Positions 16,157-25,876 are shown, counted from the first letter of the stretch. The stretch is 64,000 bases of DNA from Phenylobacterium zucineum HLK1 (GCF_000017265.1 NC_011144.1:682001-746000), one strand, 5' to 3'. The notes: a model not told the origin generated them from the sequence alone. Numbers and translations are program-made.

Positions 16157-18469
16157 ATGAAGAACAGACTTTGGGCCGGCGCTGGCGCGCTGGCGCTTGC
16201 GCAGGCCATCGCGTGGCAGGCGCATGCCGAGGAGACGGCGGCCGCGCCGTCGGCGGTCGAGGAGATCGTGGTGCTGGGCCGGGGCGAAGCCCGCCAGGTG
16301 CAGACGGTGAGCGGCGAGGAGCTGTCGCTGGAGGCGCCGGGGGCCAGTCCGCTGAAGCTGGTGGACAAGCTGCCGAACGTGAACCTGCAGGCGGCCGATC
16401 CCTTCGGCTCGTACGAGTGGGCGGCGCGGATCTCGATCCGCAGCTTCAACCAGAGCCAGCTGGGCTTCACGCTGGACGACGTGCCGCTGGGCGACATGAC
16501 CTACGGCAACCACAACGGCCTGCACATCAGCCGCGCGATCGCCGGCGAGAACGTGGGCGGGGTGGAGCTGGCCCAGGGCGCGGGCGCGCTCGACACGGCC
16601 TCGGCGAACAACCTGGGCGGCTCGCTGAAGTACGTCTCGCGCGCCCCGTCGGCCGAGTTCGGCGGCCAGGTCGCGGGCACGGCGGGCAGCGACTCCACCT
16701 ACCGCGGCTTCGTACGGCTGGAGACCGGCGAGACGCCGACCGGCCTGCGTAGCTACGTCAGCTATTCCTACAACACCGCCGACAAGTGGAAGGGCGACGG
16801 CAAGCAGAAGCACCAGCAGGTGAACTTCAAGGCCGTCCAGCCGGTGGGCGAGGGCTCGCTGAGCGGCTGGCTGAACTGGTCGAAGCGTCGCGAGAACGAC
16901 TACCAGGACATGTCGCTGGCCATGCTGGAGCGGCTGGGCCGGAACTGGGACAACATCTCGGGCGACTGGGACCTGATCGTGCGGATCGCCGAGATCGCCA
17001 ACAACCGCGGCGACACGGGCGTGACGCCCCAGCGACCGCAGCTGGGGGTGACCTATCCGGCGCCGGTCATCTCGGTGGATGACGCCTACTACAACGCCGC
17101 GGGCCTGCGGGACGACCTGGTGGGCGCGGTGACCCTGGACCTGCCGGCCGGCGAGGCGTTCAAGGTGCGCGCGACGGTCTACGGCCACAACGACGAGGGG
17201 CAGGGCCTCTGGGGCACGCCGTACGTCCCCTCGCCCAACTACGCCGCCGCCGCGGCCACGACGGACAACGCGCCGATCTCGATCCGCACGACCGAGTACG
17301 ACCTGCAGCGCTACGGCTTCGTGGGCTCGGCGACGCTGGCGCTCGGCGCCCACTCGGTCAACGCCGGGGTCTGGTACGAGGACAACGAGTTCAACCAGGC
17401 GCGCCGCTACTACGGCCTGAACCTGGCCGCGCCGCAGCGCAGCTTCCTGGACATGCAGTCGAACCCGTTCCGGACCGACTGGGAGTACGACTTCTCGACC
17501 ACCACCTGGCAGTTCCACCTGCAGGACTCCTGGCGGGTGACCGAGCAGCTGACGGTCAACGCCGGCTTCAAGGCCCTGTCGGTGGAGAACGAGGGCCGCA
17601 CCGTCTTCGCCCGCACGGCCTCGCTGGAGAAGAACGGGACCATCAAGGCCGAGAAGGGCTTCCTGCCGCAGGCCGGCGTCCGCTACGAGCTGACCCCGGA
17701 CAGCGAGCTGTTCGCCGCCTATTCGCGCAACATGCGGGCGTTCCCGAGCTCGGGCACCTCGGGGCCGTTCTCCTCGACCCAGGCGGGCTTCGAGGCGATC
17801 CGCGAGGACCTGAAGCCCGAGATCTCCGACACCTTCGAGGCGGGCTGGCGCTTCCGCACGGCCGGCTTCCAGGGCGTGCTGGCCGCCTACCACGTGAAGT
17901 TCAAGGACCGGCTGTTCGCCGTGCCCGTGGGCTCGGGCATCGTCGGCAATCCCTCGGCGCTGTCGAACGTCGGCGGCGTCACGGCCAAGGGCTTCGAGGC
18001 GGTCGGCTCCTGGGCGTTCGCGCGCGACTGGTCGCTGTTCGGCTCGTACGCCTACAACGACAGCACCTATGACGACGACACCGTGGACGGGAACGGGGCG
18101 GTGGTCGCCCGCACGGCCGGCAAGACCACGGTCGACACGCCCAAGCACCTGCTGAAGGGCGAGCTGGCCTACGACGACGGCGCGGTCTTCGGGCGGGTCT
18201 CGGTCTCGCACCTGTCGAAGCGCTACTTCACCTACGAGAACGACCAGAGCGTTCCGTCGCAGACGGTGGCGGAGCTGGCCGTGGGCTACCGCTTCTCGGG
18301 CTCGCCGCTGCTGGAGGGCCTGGAGGCGCAGGTGAACGTCACGAACCTGTTCGACGAGGACTACATCTCGACGATCAACTCCAACGGCTTCCCGCTGCGC
18401 GGCGACAGCCAGACCCTGCTGCCGGGCGCGCCGCGCCAGGTGTTCGTGACCCTGCGCAAGACGTTCTGA
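16157..18469 (+). CDS. TonB-dependent outer-membrane receptor
   Basis: A 770-residue receptor with a signal peptide ending near AHA-EE (residue 24), a TonB box in EEIVVLGRG (about 36-44), a plug domain to about residue 170 and a 22-strand barrel ending in the aromatic RQVFVTLRKTF. The plug has ISIRSFNQSQLGFTLDDVPLGD. Such receptors bring siderophores, sugars or other solutes across the outer membrane using TonB energy. The substrate cannot be told. It is a single-gene unit closed by a strong terminator at 18489-18527. CGT-containing half-sites upstream are too weak to call a Pho box. Confidence 0.92.
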   Translation: MKNRLWAGAGALALAQAIAWQAHAEETAAAPSAVEEIVVLGRGEARQVQTVSGEELSLEAPGASPLKLVDKLPNVNLQAADPFGSYEWAARISIRSFNQSQLGFTLDDVPLGDMTYGNHNGLHISRAIAGENVGGVELAQGAGALDTASANNLGGSLKYVSRAPSAEFGGQVAGTAGSDSTYRGFVRLETGETPTGLRSYVSYSYNTADKWKGDGKQKHQQVNFKAVQPVGEGSLSGWLNWSKRRENDYQDMSLAMLERLGRNWDNISGDWDLIVRIAEIANNRGDTGVTPQRPQLGVTYPAPVISVDDAYYNAAGLRDDLVGAVTLDLPAGEAFKVRATVYGHNDEGQGLWGTPYVPSPNYAAAAATTDNAPISIRTTEYDLQRYGFVGSATLALGAHSVNAGVWYEDNEFNQARRYYGLNLAAPQRSFLDMQSNPFRTDWEYDFSTTTWQFHLQDSWRVTEQLTVNAGFKALSVENEGRTVFARTASLEKNGTIKAEKGFLPQAGVRYELTPDSELFAAYSRNMRAFPSSGTSGPFSSTQAGFEAIREDLKPEISDTFEAGWRFRTAGFQGVLAAYHVKFKDRLFAVPVGSGIVGNPSALSNVGGVTAKGFEAVGSWAFARDWSLFGSYAYNDSTYDDDTVDGNGAVVARTAGKTTVDTPKHLLKGELAYDDGAVFGRVSVSHLSKRYFTYENDQSVPSQTVAELAVGYRFSGSPLLEGLEAQVNVTNLFDEDYISTINSNGFPLRGDSQTLLPGAPRQVFVTLRKTF

Positions 18470-18488
18470 CTTCCCCCCAAGCGACTGC

Positions 18489-18527
18489 GGAGGGCCCCGC
18501 CCCCACTCCGGGGCCCTCCGGTTTTTT
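18489..18527 (+). terminator. Rho-independent terminator after the TonB receptor
   Basis: A perfect 11-bp stem, GGAGGGCCCCG (18489-18499) with CGGGGCCCTCC (18509-18519), has a 9-base loop and is followed by six T residues at 18522-18527. This is the clearest intrinsic terminator in the window. It insulates the receptor from the Pho-box promoter that follows. Confidence 0.92.
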
Positions 18528-18574
18528 CGCACGCGGCTCTTCCCGTACGGGCCCGCGCAAGCTCTGCAACACAG

Positions 18575-18603
18575 CTGTCATGCTTCTGTCGGGCCGTTGT
18601 CAT
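18575..18603 (+). promoter_or_regulatory. Pho box and -10 element driving the ElpS-like/T2SS region
   Basis: Three direct 7-bp repeats, CTGTCAT (18575), CTGTCGG (18586) and TTGTCAT (18597), are each separated by 4 bases, the 11-bp period of PhoB sites. TAGAAC at 18614-18619 lies 10 bases beyond the last repeat, the usual distance of the -10 hexamer in PhoB-activated promoters. Transcription would start near 18625, about 87 bases before the lipoprotein ATG. Confidence 0.82.
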
Positions 18604-18711
18604 CGGCCCCTCCTAGAACCCCGCCTGGGCAGGCGGGCGGCTCGGGTCCGGGGGAACGGATCCAGCATCACAGGTCTCGCGTGCGCCGCCAGAACCACGG
18701 TGGAGAACACG

Positions 18712-20190
18712 ATGACCGGCGTCACCAAGCTGAAAACCCTTCTTGTCATGTCGCTCAGCGCGCTCGCCCTGGGGGCCTGCGGCGGCGGCGGCGCCGACAA
18801 CGTCGCCTCGCCCGGCGAAGGCGCCTTCCCGCCCGGCAGCGGCGGCGGCACGGGCGGCGGCACGACCAACCCGCCCCCCGGCCAGGCGGCGGCGGACTGC
18901 CCGACCGGTTTCGCCAACGTCGGCACCGTGGCGAACGGCACGCTGCGCGCCTGCCAGCTGCCGTCCAAGATCGTCGGCAACCTGGTGGTCCCGGCCCGGG
19001 CCGGCACGGTCTACGCCATCAGCGGGCGGGTGGACGTGGGCGACGACCGCGGCGCCGATCCGAACAATCCGGTCGCGGGCGCCCAGCAGGGCATCCTGAC
19101 CATCGAGCCGGGCGTCACGCTCTTCGGCTCGGGCGGCCTCGACTACATCAACGTCCAGCGCGGCAACCAGATCTTCGCCGAAGGCACCGCCTCGAACCCG
19201 ATCATCTTCACCAGCCGCTCGAACATCGACGGCAACTCGGGCGCCGACCTGATCGGCCAGTGGGGCGGCATCGTGATCGCCGGCCGCGCGCCGATCGCCT
19301 CGTGCCCGGCCGGCACGACCCCGCCGAACATCAACTGCGTGGCCACCTTCGAGGGCGGCGTCTCGCTCTACGGCGGCGCCAGCCCGACCGACAACTCGGG
19401 CCGCCTGCGCTACGTCCAGGTCCGCTACCCCGGCTTCGAGATCCAGCCGAACCGAGAGCTGAACGGCATCACCCTGCTGGGCGTCGGCTCGGGCACCACC
19501 ATCGACCACGTCCAGGTGCACAACAGCTCGGACGACGGCATCGAGTTCTTCGGCGGCACGGTGAACCTGAAGCACGTGGTGATCACCGGCGCCGACGACG
19601 ACAGCCTGGACACCGACGAGGGCTGGCGCGGCGGCGTGCAGTACCTGATCGTCCGCCAGCGGGCGAACGGCGGCGACCGCGGCTTCGAACAGAGCTCGGC
19701 CGGCGTGCAGGCCTCGCTGAACTCGCAGCCGAAGTTCGCCAACTACACCGTGATCGGCTCGGGCCGGACCGGGGCGGGCGACCTGCAGGTGCTGAACACC
19801 GGCACGGGCGGGCGCTTCATCAACGGCGTGCACGCCTCGGCCAACAGCGCCGTGGCCTGTGTGGACGTGGACGACACCTCGACCCAGGCGGCGGCGCCGC
19901 GGTGGGACTCGGTGGTGCTGGCCTGCGCCACCGCCTTCCGGAACGACAGCGGCGTCGACGGCGCGGCCGCGGCGGCGCTGTTCGACGCCGGCGCCAACAA
20001 CAGCTCGACCCACGTCTCGACGCTGAACGGCTTCGTCAACGGCGCGAACGAGGCCGCCCGGACCGCCACCGATCCGAAGGCGATCTACGCGTTCTTCGAC
20101 ACCACCAACTACATCGGCGCCGTTCGGGACGCGAACGACACCTGGTGGCAGGGCTGGACCTGCGGCCTGGCCGCCGGCAGCAGCTGCTGA
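18712..20190 (+). CDS. ElpS-like extracellular lipoprotein, beta-helix type
   Basis: A 492-residue lipoprotein: signal peptide with lipobox LGAC (lipidated C23), a glycine-rich linker, then a repetitive right-handed beta-helix-like body (GILTIEPGVTLFGSG, NPIIFTSRSNIDG, GTTIDHVQVHNSSDDG, NLKHVVITGADDD). Paired cysteines occur through the body and at the final residue. It sits behind a Pho box and ahead of a TonB receptor and a type II secretion operon. As I recall, C. crescentus ElpS, a phosphate-starvation lipoprotein exported by T2SS, has the same setting. The activity is unknown. I infer that it is a T2SS substrate. Confidence 0.85.
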   Translation: MTGVTKLKTLLVMSLSALALGACGGGGADNVASPGEGAFPPGSGGGTGGGTTNPPPGQAAADCPTGFANVGTVANGTLRACQLPSKIVGNLVVPARAGTVYAISGRVDVGDDRGADPNNPVAGAQQGILTIEPGVTLFGSGGLDYINVQRGNQIFAEGTASNPIIFTSRSNIDGNSGADLIGQWGGIVIAGRAPIASCPAGTTPPNINCVATFEGGVSLYGGASPTDNSGRLRYVQVRYPGFEIQPNRELNGITLLGVGSGTTIDHVQVHNSSDDGIEFFGGTVNLKHVVITGADDDSLDTDEGWRGGVQYLIVRQRANGGDRGFEQSSAGVQASLNSQPKFANYTVIGSGRTGAGDLQVLNTGTGGRFINGVHASANSAVACVDVDDTSTQAAAPRWDSVVLACATAFRNDSGVDGAAAAALFDAGANNSSTHVSTLNGFVNGANEAARTATDPKAIYAFFDTTNYIGAVRDANDTWWQGWTCGLAAGSSC

Positions 20191-20198
20191 TCACGCGG

Positions 20199-20220
20199 GG
20201 CGGGGCCTCGCGGCCCCGCC
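20199..20220 (+). terminator. Hairpin between lipoprotein and TonB receptor genes
   Basis: A perfect 9-bp GC stem, GGCGGGGCC with GGCCCCGCC, has a 4-base loop just after the lipoprotein stop. No T-run follows, so it is more likely an attenuator or an mRNA-stabilising 3' structure that leaves lipoprotein mRNA in excess over the downstream genes. Confidence 0.55.
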
Positions 20221-20257
20221 TCCTCCGCGTCCGACGAACTCCAGAGGCGATCCTGAC

Positions 20258-22843
20258 ATGACCAAGCTCCACCGCCCGCTCGCCGGGCTGCTGCTCTGCA
20301 CCACCGCGCTGATGGCGCCCGGCCTGGTCCAGGCCCAGACCTCCGGCCAGGAGGTCGAGGAGATCGTGGTCCGGGGCAAGTACATCCCCGAGGTCATGCG
20401 CGAGACCTCCGAGGTGGCCTCGATCGTCACCCCCGAGGACCTGGTCCGGCAGGGCGACGACACGGCGGCCGCGGCCCTGACGCGCCTCGCCGGCCTGAGC
20501 GTCGTAAGCGGCCGGTTCGTCTACGTGCGGGGCCTCGGCGAGCGCTACTCCTCGGCCCTGCTGAACGGCTCGCCGCTGCCCAGCCCCGAGCCGCTGCAGC
20601 GGGTCGTCCCGCTGGACCTCTTCCCGTCGAACGTGCTGGCGGGCGTCAACGTCCAGAAGACCTATTCCCCGAACCTGCCGGGCGAGTTCGGCGGCGGCCT
20701 GATCGACCTTCGCACCATCGACACGCCCGACGATCCGTTCGTCTCCCTGGGCTTCAGCGTCGGGATGAACGACGAGACCACGCTGAAGCGCGGGCTCACC
20801 TACTACGGCGGCGACAGCGACCGGCTGGGGATCGACGACGGCACGCGCGAGCTGCCCGCCGCCATCCGCCGCGGCATCGAGACCGGAAAGCGGATCGACG
20901 CGGCCAACTTCGGCTCGGACGAGCTGACGCGGATGGGCCGCAGCTTCCAGAACGCCAACATCAACCTGCTGCAGTCGACCAACGACGTGCCCTTCAACGG
21001 CAGCGTCGACTTCGCCGCCGGCACGTCCTTCGCCATGGACTGGGGCACGCTGGGCGTGGTGACGGTGCTGGGCTACGACTCCGGCTGGTCCACCCGCGAC
21101 GCCATCCAGCAGGAGGGCGTGGTCAACCTGGACGGCCTGGCGGTGCAGGAGGACCTGCGCTCGTTCTCGACCCAGAACGACGTCGTCATCAACGGCCTGA
21201 CCAGCGTCGCGCTGGAGCTCGACCACCACACCTTCAAGTGGACCAACTTCTACGTCCGCAACGTGACCAAGGAGACCCGCTCGGTCGAAGGCGAGAGCGC
21301 CCGGGCCTCGAACTACATCCGCGACGACTGGACGAGCTGGTACCAGCGCGAGCTGATCGACACCCAGCTGACCGGCGCGCACCGCTTCGGCGACCTGGAG
21401 ATCGACTGGCGCGGCTCGTACGCCCGCACCGAGCGCGAGGTGCCCTACGAGCGACAGGTCCGCTATCGCCGGGTGGACGACGTGTTCCTGCACAACCCGC
21501 AGTCCGACGCCAACTTCATCCGGTTCAGCGAGCTGGAGGACAAGGCCGCCGGCGCCGGGGTGGACGTGCGCTACCGCCTGGCGAACGACTACGTCGCCGA
21601 CCTGACCCTCTCGGCGGGCTACGCGTGGTACGACAACGAGCGGTTCTCGGACAGCCGGGCCTTCCGGTTCACGATGAACTCGACGCCCTCCGTCGCCTTC
21701 CAGATGCAGCGCGTCGACTTCCTCTACTCGGACTTCAACATCGGCCCCGACGGGCTGATCCTGCGCGAGGTGACAGGCTCGGACGGCGCGGCCGCCTACG
21801 AGGCCAGCCTCACGACCCATGCCGGCTACGTGCAGGCCGAGGGCGAGATCTTCCCGGCGGTCCGCGCCACGGTCGGCGCCCGCTACGAGAGCGGCAAGCA
21901 GTTCGTCCGCGCGATCGACCTCTTCGCGACGACGCAGGACGCGGGGCACGAGCTGGAGAACGACTACCTGCTGCCCGCCGCGACGGTGACCTGGAACTTC
22001 GCCGAGGACCAGCAGCTGCGCTTCGGCGCCTCGAAGACCATCGCCCGGCCGCAGTTCCGCGAGCAGGCGCCGCAGCTCTACCTCGACCCCGAGTCGGACC
22101 GCACCTTCATCGGCAACCCGTTCCTTGAGGACAGCGAGCTGATCAACCTGGACGCCCGCTACGAGCGCTACTTCGACCGCGGCCAGTTCGCGACGGCGGG
22201 GGTCTTCTACAAACAGATCGACCGGCCGATCGAATCCGTCGTGAACGAGTCCGGCTCGGGCCTGCAGCAGAGCTTCCTGAACGCGCCGGAGGCGGTGCTC
22301 TACGGCTTCGAGGCCGAGTTCAAGAAGTTCTTCGAGCCGCAGATCGACATCGCGGGCCTGGCCGGCCTGCGCTGGCTGGTGTCGGCCAACTACACCTACA
22401 CCAAGGCCGAGGTGAAGGTGGACGAGGGCGACGTGGTCTATCCGCGGACCAATCTCGGCCAGCCCGCGCCCGCGGCCAACTTCGTGATCGACGGCAGCCC
22501 GCTGCAGGGCCAGTCCAAGCACCTGGCCAACGTGCAGGTCGGCTTCGAGACCGAGGACGGCATGACCCAGGCGACCCTGCTCGCCAATTACGCCAGCAAG
22601 CGGGTCACCGCCCGCGGCCAGGCGGGCGCGCCGGACTTCGTGCAGGAGCCGGGCGTGATGCTCGACTTCACCTTCCGCCACCGCTTCGAGCTGTGGGCGC
22701 AGGAGTTCACCTTCGGCGTCGAGGCGCGCAACCTGCTGGGCGAGGAGTTCGACGAATACCAGAAGCGCAACGGCGACGAGATCAAGCTCAACAACTACGA
22801 GCTGGGCCGCAGCGTCTCGGTGAGCCTCTCGGCCCGCTTCTGA
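20258..22843 (+). CDS. TonB-dependent receptor linked to the T2SS operon
   Basis: An 861-residue receptor with a signal peptide cleaved near VQAQ, a TonB box EEIVVRGKY, and a plug with YVRGLGERYSSALLNGSPLP and NLPGEFGGG, which is the FepA/CirA-like large-receptor subgroup common in Caulobacter. The barrel ends in SVSLSARF. It lies 67 bases after the ElpS-like gene and before the T2SS operon. It may therefore take up the product released by the secreted lipoprotein during phosphate starvation. That link is inference from position and the two Pho-type sites. Confidence 0.92.
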   Translation: MTKLHRPLAGLLLCTTALMAPGLVQAQTSGQEVEEIVVRGKYIPEVMRETSEVASIVTPEDLVRQGDDTAAAALTRLAGLSVVSGRFVYVRGLGERYSSALLNGSPLPSPEPLQRVVPLDLFPSNVLAGVNVQKTYSPNLPGEFGGGLIDLRTIDTPDDPFVSLGFSVGMNDETTLKRGLTYYGGDSDRLGIDDGTRELPAAIRRGIETGKRIDAANFGSDELTRMGRSFQNANINLLQSTNDVPFNGSVDFAAGTSFAMDWGTLGVVTVLGYDSGWSTRDAIQQEGVVNLDGLAVQEDLRSFSTQNDVVINGLTSVALELDHHTFKWTNFYVRNVTKETRSVEGESARASNYIRDDWTSWYQRELIDTQLTGAHRFGDLEIDWRGSYARTEREVPYERQVRYRRVDDVFLHNPQSDANFIRFSELEDKAAGAGVDVRYRLANDYVADLTLSAGYAWYDNERFSDSRAFRFTMNSTPSVAFQMQRVDFLYSDFNIGPDGLILREVTGSDGAAAYEASLTTHAGYVQAEGEIFPAVRATVGARYESGKQFVRAIDLFATTQDAGHELENDYLLPAATVTWNFAEDQQLRFGASKTIARPQFREQAPQLYLDPESDRTFIGNPFLEDSELINLDARYERYFDRGQFATAGVFYKQIDRPIESVVNESGSGLQQSFLNAPEAVLYGFEAEFKKFFEPQIDIAGLAGLRWLVSANYTYTKAEVKVDEGDVVYPRTNLGQPAPAANFVIDGSPLQGQSKHLANVQVGFETEDGMTQATLLANYASKRVTARGQAGAPDFVQEPGVMLDFTFRHRFELWAQEFTFGVEARNLLGEEFDEYQKRNGDEIKLNNYELGRSVSVSLSARF

Positions 22844-22853
22844 AGGTGAGCGC

Positions 22854-22884
22854 GGGCGGTTGCGGCGCCTCGCCGCGGCCGCCC
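22854..22884 (+). other. Large GC hairpin between TonB receptor and gspC
   Basis: GGGCGG-tt-GCGGC pairs with GCCGC-gg-CCGCCC across a 5-base loop. There is no T-run after it. It lies directly before the second Pho-like site and may reduce read-through into gspC or stabilise upstream mRNA. Confidence 0.5.
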
Positions 22885-22902
22885 GGGCGACCCCGAGGCG
22901 CG

Positions 22903-22931
22903 CTGTCACCTTAGCTTCATCCAAGCGTCAC
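22903..22931 (+). promoter_or_regulatory. Second Pho-like box, upstream of gspC
   Basis: CTGTCAC (22903), GCTTCAT (22914) and GCGTCAC (22925) repeat with the 11-bp PhoB period, all sharing TCAY. Only the first repeat is close to consensus and no -10 is obvious, so this is weaker than the site at 18575. It is 70 bases before the gspC start. Confidence 0.55.
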
Positions 22932-23000
22932 GGGAACGTCGGCGTCGTCGGCCAAGAGTCCCGCCGTCCCGCCCCGGAATGGGCGGTCACGGGGGATGCG

Positions 23001-23819
23001 TTGAAGCCCACACTCCAGGCCCTGGGCGCGGTTCGGCCGCGCACCGTCCTGACAGCGGTCGAGATCGCGCTGGCGGCCGGCCTGGCCGTGCAGGCCGCGC
23101 GCCTCACCTGGGCGCTGGCGACGCCCACCGGTCCGCTGGGACCGCCCGTCGCCTCGAAGCCCGCGACCACGTCCCGAGGAGACCTTCGGGCGGACCTTTC
23201 GATCCTGGCGCAGTTCGACCCCTTCTTCCGGCTCCCGGCGGGCGCCGCGCCCGCGGACGGGGCCCCCGCCGCGTCCGGCGGCCTCACCCTCTACGGCGTG
23301 CGCGCGCTGGCGGGCGGCCGCGGCTCGGCCATCCTGGGCTCGGAGGGACAGCAGCGGGCCTACGAGGTCGGCCAGGAGGTCGAGCCGGGGCTGGTGCTCA
23401 CCGCCGTCGCCGCCGACCACGTGATCCTCAGTCGCGGCGGGAGCCGGCAGCGGGTGGGCTTCCCCAGGCCCGCGCCCGGCGCGGCGGTCCTGCCGATGCA
23501 GGCGCCCGTCGTGGCCCCGGCCACCCTCGACGGCGGGGCGGTGAACGTCGAGCGGCTGCTGGAGCAGACCACGCTTCTGCCGCGCCTGCGGGACGGCCAG
23601 CCGGCCGGCTACCAGGTGATCCCCCGCGGACCGGGCGATGCGCTGCGCGCCGCCGGCCTGCAGCGCGGCGATGTCCTGCTGGCCGTCGACGGCGTGGTGC
23701 TCACGCCCGAGCGGGTCAGCCAGCTCCGTGAGGAGCTCTCCCAAGGCTCCGGCGCCGAGCTGCGCTTCGAACGGAACGGCCAGATCATGACCACCCGCAT
23801 CCGGACCACCGCCCCGTGA
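23001..23819 (+). CDS. gspC: Type II secretion protein GspC
   Basis: A 272-residue inner-membrane protein linking the secretion pore to the inner platform. It has a short cytoplasmic N-terminus, one transmembrane segment at about 14-35, a periplasmic HR domain (LTLYGVRALAGGRGSAIL) and a C-terminal PDZ domain (PAGYQVIPRGPGDALRAAGLQRGDVLLAVDGV). Start TTG at 23001 follows GGGGGA at close spacing; no ATG or GTG fits, and an earlier TTG would place the Pho-like site inside the gene. It opens a tightly packed gspCDEFGHIJKLMN operon. Confidence 0.9.
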   Translation: MKPTLQALGAVRPRTVLTAVEIALAAGLAVQAARLTWALATPTGPLGPPVASKPATTSRGDLRADLSILAQFDPFFRLPAGAAPADGAPAASGGLTLYGVRALAGGRGSAILGSEGQQRAYEVGQEVEPGLVLTAVAADHVILSRGGSRQRVGFPRPAPGAAVLPMQAPVVAPATLDGGAVNVERLLEQTTLLPRLRDGQPAGYQVIPRGPGDALRAAGLQRGDVLLAVDGVVLTPERVSQLREELSQGSGAELRFERNGQIMTTRIRTTAP

Positions 23820-25876
23820 GCGCCCATCCCGTGAGACGACTCCTCGCCGCCGGACTGCTCGCCAGCGCGATGACCGCGACCCTGCCGCCGCCGGCGCTCG
23901 CCCAGGCCCAGGCGCAAACCCAGGGCCAGACCCAGGCGCTGAACCTGCAGGACGCCGACATCCGGGTGTTCATCCAGGACGTGGCGCGCGCCACCGGCCG
24001 GACCTTCATCATCGACCCTCGGGTGCAGGGAAAGGTCTCGGTGGCGAGCCAGGAGCCGCTGTCCCGGGCCGAGCTGTTCGACGTGCTGATGTCGACGCTG
24101 CGGGCCAATGGCCTGGTGGCGATCCCGGCGGGGTCGGGCGCCTACCGCATCGCGCCGGAAGAGGGCGCCGCCGCCCAGCCCGCGACGCTCGGCGCCGAGG
24201 CGGGCTACGGCTTTGCGACCCAGGTGTTCCGGCTGCGCAACCTGGACGCGGCGTCGGCGGCCGAGACCCTGAAGCCGCTGGTCGGCCGGCAGGGCGCGAT
24301 CCAGGCCATCCCCCGCGGCAACATGCTGGTGGTGGCCGACTACGGCGACAACCTGCGCCGGATCCGCAGCCTGCTGTCGCAGATCGACCAGGACCGCGGG
24401 ATCACCGAAACGGTGACGCTGAAATCCAGTTCGGCCCGCGAGATCGCCGGGGTGCTGAACGATCTCCTGAAGGCGCCGGGGGCGGATCCGGCGGCGCGCA
24501 ACGGCGTCGTCTCGATCATCGTCGTGGACAGCAGCAACTCGATCATCCTGCGCGGCGAGCCGGACGCAGTGCGCCCGCTGCTGGCCCTGGTGGCCGACCT
24601 CGACCGGCGGGCCGAGAGCGCCGGCGACGTGCGCGTGGTGCAGCTCCAGCACGCCAACGCCGAGCAGCTCGTGCCCGTGCTGCAGCAGCTGGTCGGACAG
24701 ACGCCCAGCCCGTCCGCCGGGCCCGCTGCGACCCGCCGCGGCGAGGCGCCGGCGTCCCCTGAGCCCGCGGCGACCCCCACGGCCGCCGGCCAGGCCCGGG
24801 CCAACATCGCGCGCTATCCCGGCGCCAACGCCATCGTCATCGCCGCCGACCCCGAGACCCAGCGGATGCTGGCCGAGGTGATCCGCCAGCTGGACGTGCG
24901 CCGTCGGCAGGTGCTGGTGGAGGCCATCGTCGTCGAGGTGTCGGACGAGGCGGCCAAGCGGCTGGGCGTGCAGTTCGCCCTGGCCGGGATCAACGGCTCG
25001 GCGATCCCGTTCACGGCCACCAGCTATTCCAACAGCGCCCCGAACCTGCCGGCGGTCATCGGGGCGGTGGCGGCCGAGAAGAATCTGCCGGACGACGATG
25101 CGACCAAGGCCCTGCTGCGGGACGCGGCCGTCCGCTCGCTGCTGGCGGCCAACGGCGCGCTGATCGGCGGCGGCGGCCAGATCGGCGACGACGCCCTGTT
25201 CGGCCTGGTGATCAACGCCGTGAAGTCCGACACGGCCTCGAACCTGCTCTCGACGCCGTCGGTGATGACCCTCGACAACCAGCCGGCGACGATTCTGGTG
25301 GGCCAGGAGGTGCCGATCACCACGGGCGAGAGCCTGGGCGCCAACAACGAGAACCCGTTCCGCACCATCGCCCGCCAGAACGTCGGCGTGCAGCTCGAGG
25401 TGACGCCCCAGATCAACGCGGGCGGGACGATCACCCTGTTCCTGCGCCAGGAGGTTTCGGCGGTGGCCGGGCCGATCAGCGCCAACTTCACCGAGCTGGT
25501 GCTGAACAAGCGCGAGATCGAGACCACCGTGAACGTCGACGACGGCGAGATCATCGTCCTGGGCGGCCTGCTCAGCCAGGACGAGCGCGCCTCGGTGGAG
25601 AAGACGCCGGTGCTGGGCGACATCCCCGGCCTGGGGGCGCTGTTCCGCGGCACCAACAAGGCGAAGACCAAGACCAACCTGATGGTCTTCATCCGGCCGA
25701 AGATCGTGGGCGACGCGGCGGGCGCGCGGGCCGTCACCGGGCCCAAGTACGAGTACATCCGCGGCCAGCAGACGGCCGCCGACCCGCGCCGCCAGAGCGA
25801 GCTGGAGGCCCTGGTGCGGGAGTACCTGCGGGCCGAGCCGCCGACCTCGGCGCCCCTGCCGGCGGGGCCGAAATGA
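23816..25876 (+). CDS. gspD: Type II secretion outer-membrane secretin GspD
   Basis: A 686-residue secretin. It has a signal peptide to about residue 30, a short Gln/Ala stretch, the N0 domain (LNLQDADIRVFIQDVARATG), N1-N3 repeats (VFRLRNLDAASAAETLKPLV...), a Pro/Ala-rich linker within N3, and the C-terminal secretin barrel (QVEVTPQINAGG-like motif, NKREIETTVNVDDGEIIVLGGL, VPLLGDIP-type KTPVLGDIPGLGALF). It forms the 15-fold outer-membrane pore. GTG at 23816 overlaps the gspC stop by four bases. No GspS pilotin is seen nearby. Confidence 0.96.
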   Translation: MSAHPVRRLLAAGLLASAMTATLPPPALAQAQAQTQGQTQALNLQDADIRVFIQDVARATGRTFIIDPRVQGKVSVASQEPLSRAELFDVLMSTLRANGLVAIPAGSGAYRIAPEEGAAAQPATLGAEAGYGFATQVFRLRNLDAASAAETLKPLVGRQGAIQAIPRGNMLVVADYGDNLRRIRSLLSQIDQDRGITETVTLKSSSAREIAGVLNDLLKAPGADPAARNGVVSIIVVDSSNSIILRGEPDAVRPLLALVADLDRRAESAGDVRVVQLQHANAEQLVPVLQQLVGQTPSPSAGPAATRRGEAPASPEPAATPTAAGQARANIARYPGANAIVIAADPETQRMLAEVIRQLDVRRRQVLVEAIVVEVSDEAAKRLGVQFALAGINGSAIPFTATSYSNSAPNLPAVIGAVAAEKNLPDDDATKALLRDAAVRSLLAANGALIGGGGQIGDDALFGLVINAVKSDTASNLLSTPSVMTLDNQPATILVGQEVPITTGESLGANNENPFRTIARQNVGVQLEVTPQINAGGTITLFLRQEVSAVAGPISANFTELVLNKREIETTVNVDDGEIIVLGGLLSQDERASVEKTPVLGDIPGLGALFRGTNKAKTKTNLMVFIRPKIVGDAAGARAVTGPKYEYIRGQQTAADPRRQSELEALVREYLRAEPPTSAPLPAGPK

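Noticed and set aside
16115..18532. Long antisense frames opposite the TonB receptors (also at 20036-22924 and 46929-49187)
   Set aside because: Typical GC-rich antisense shadows full of Arg, Val, His and Gly; no start signals or family motifs.
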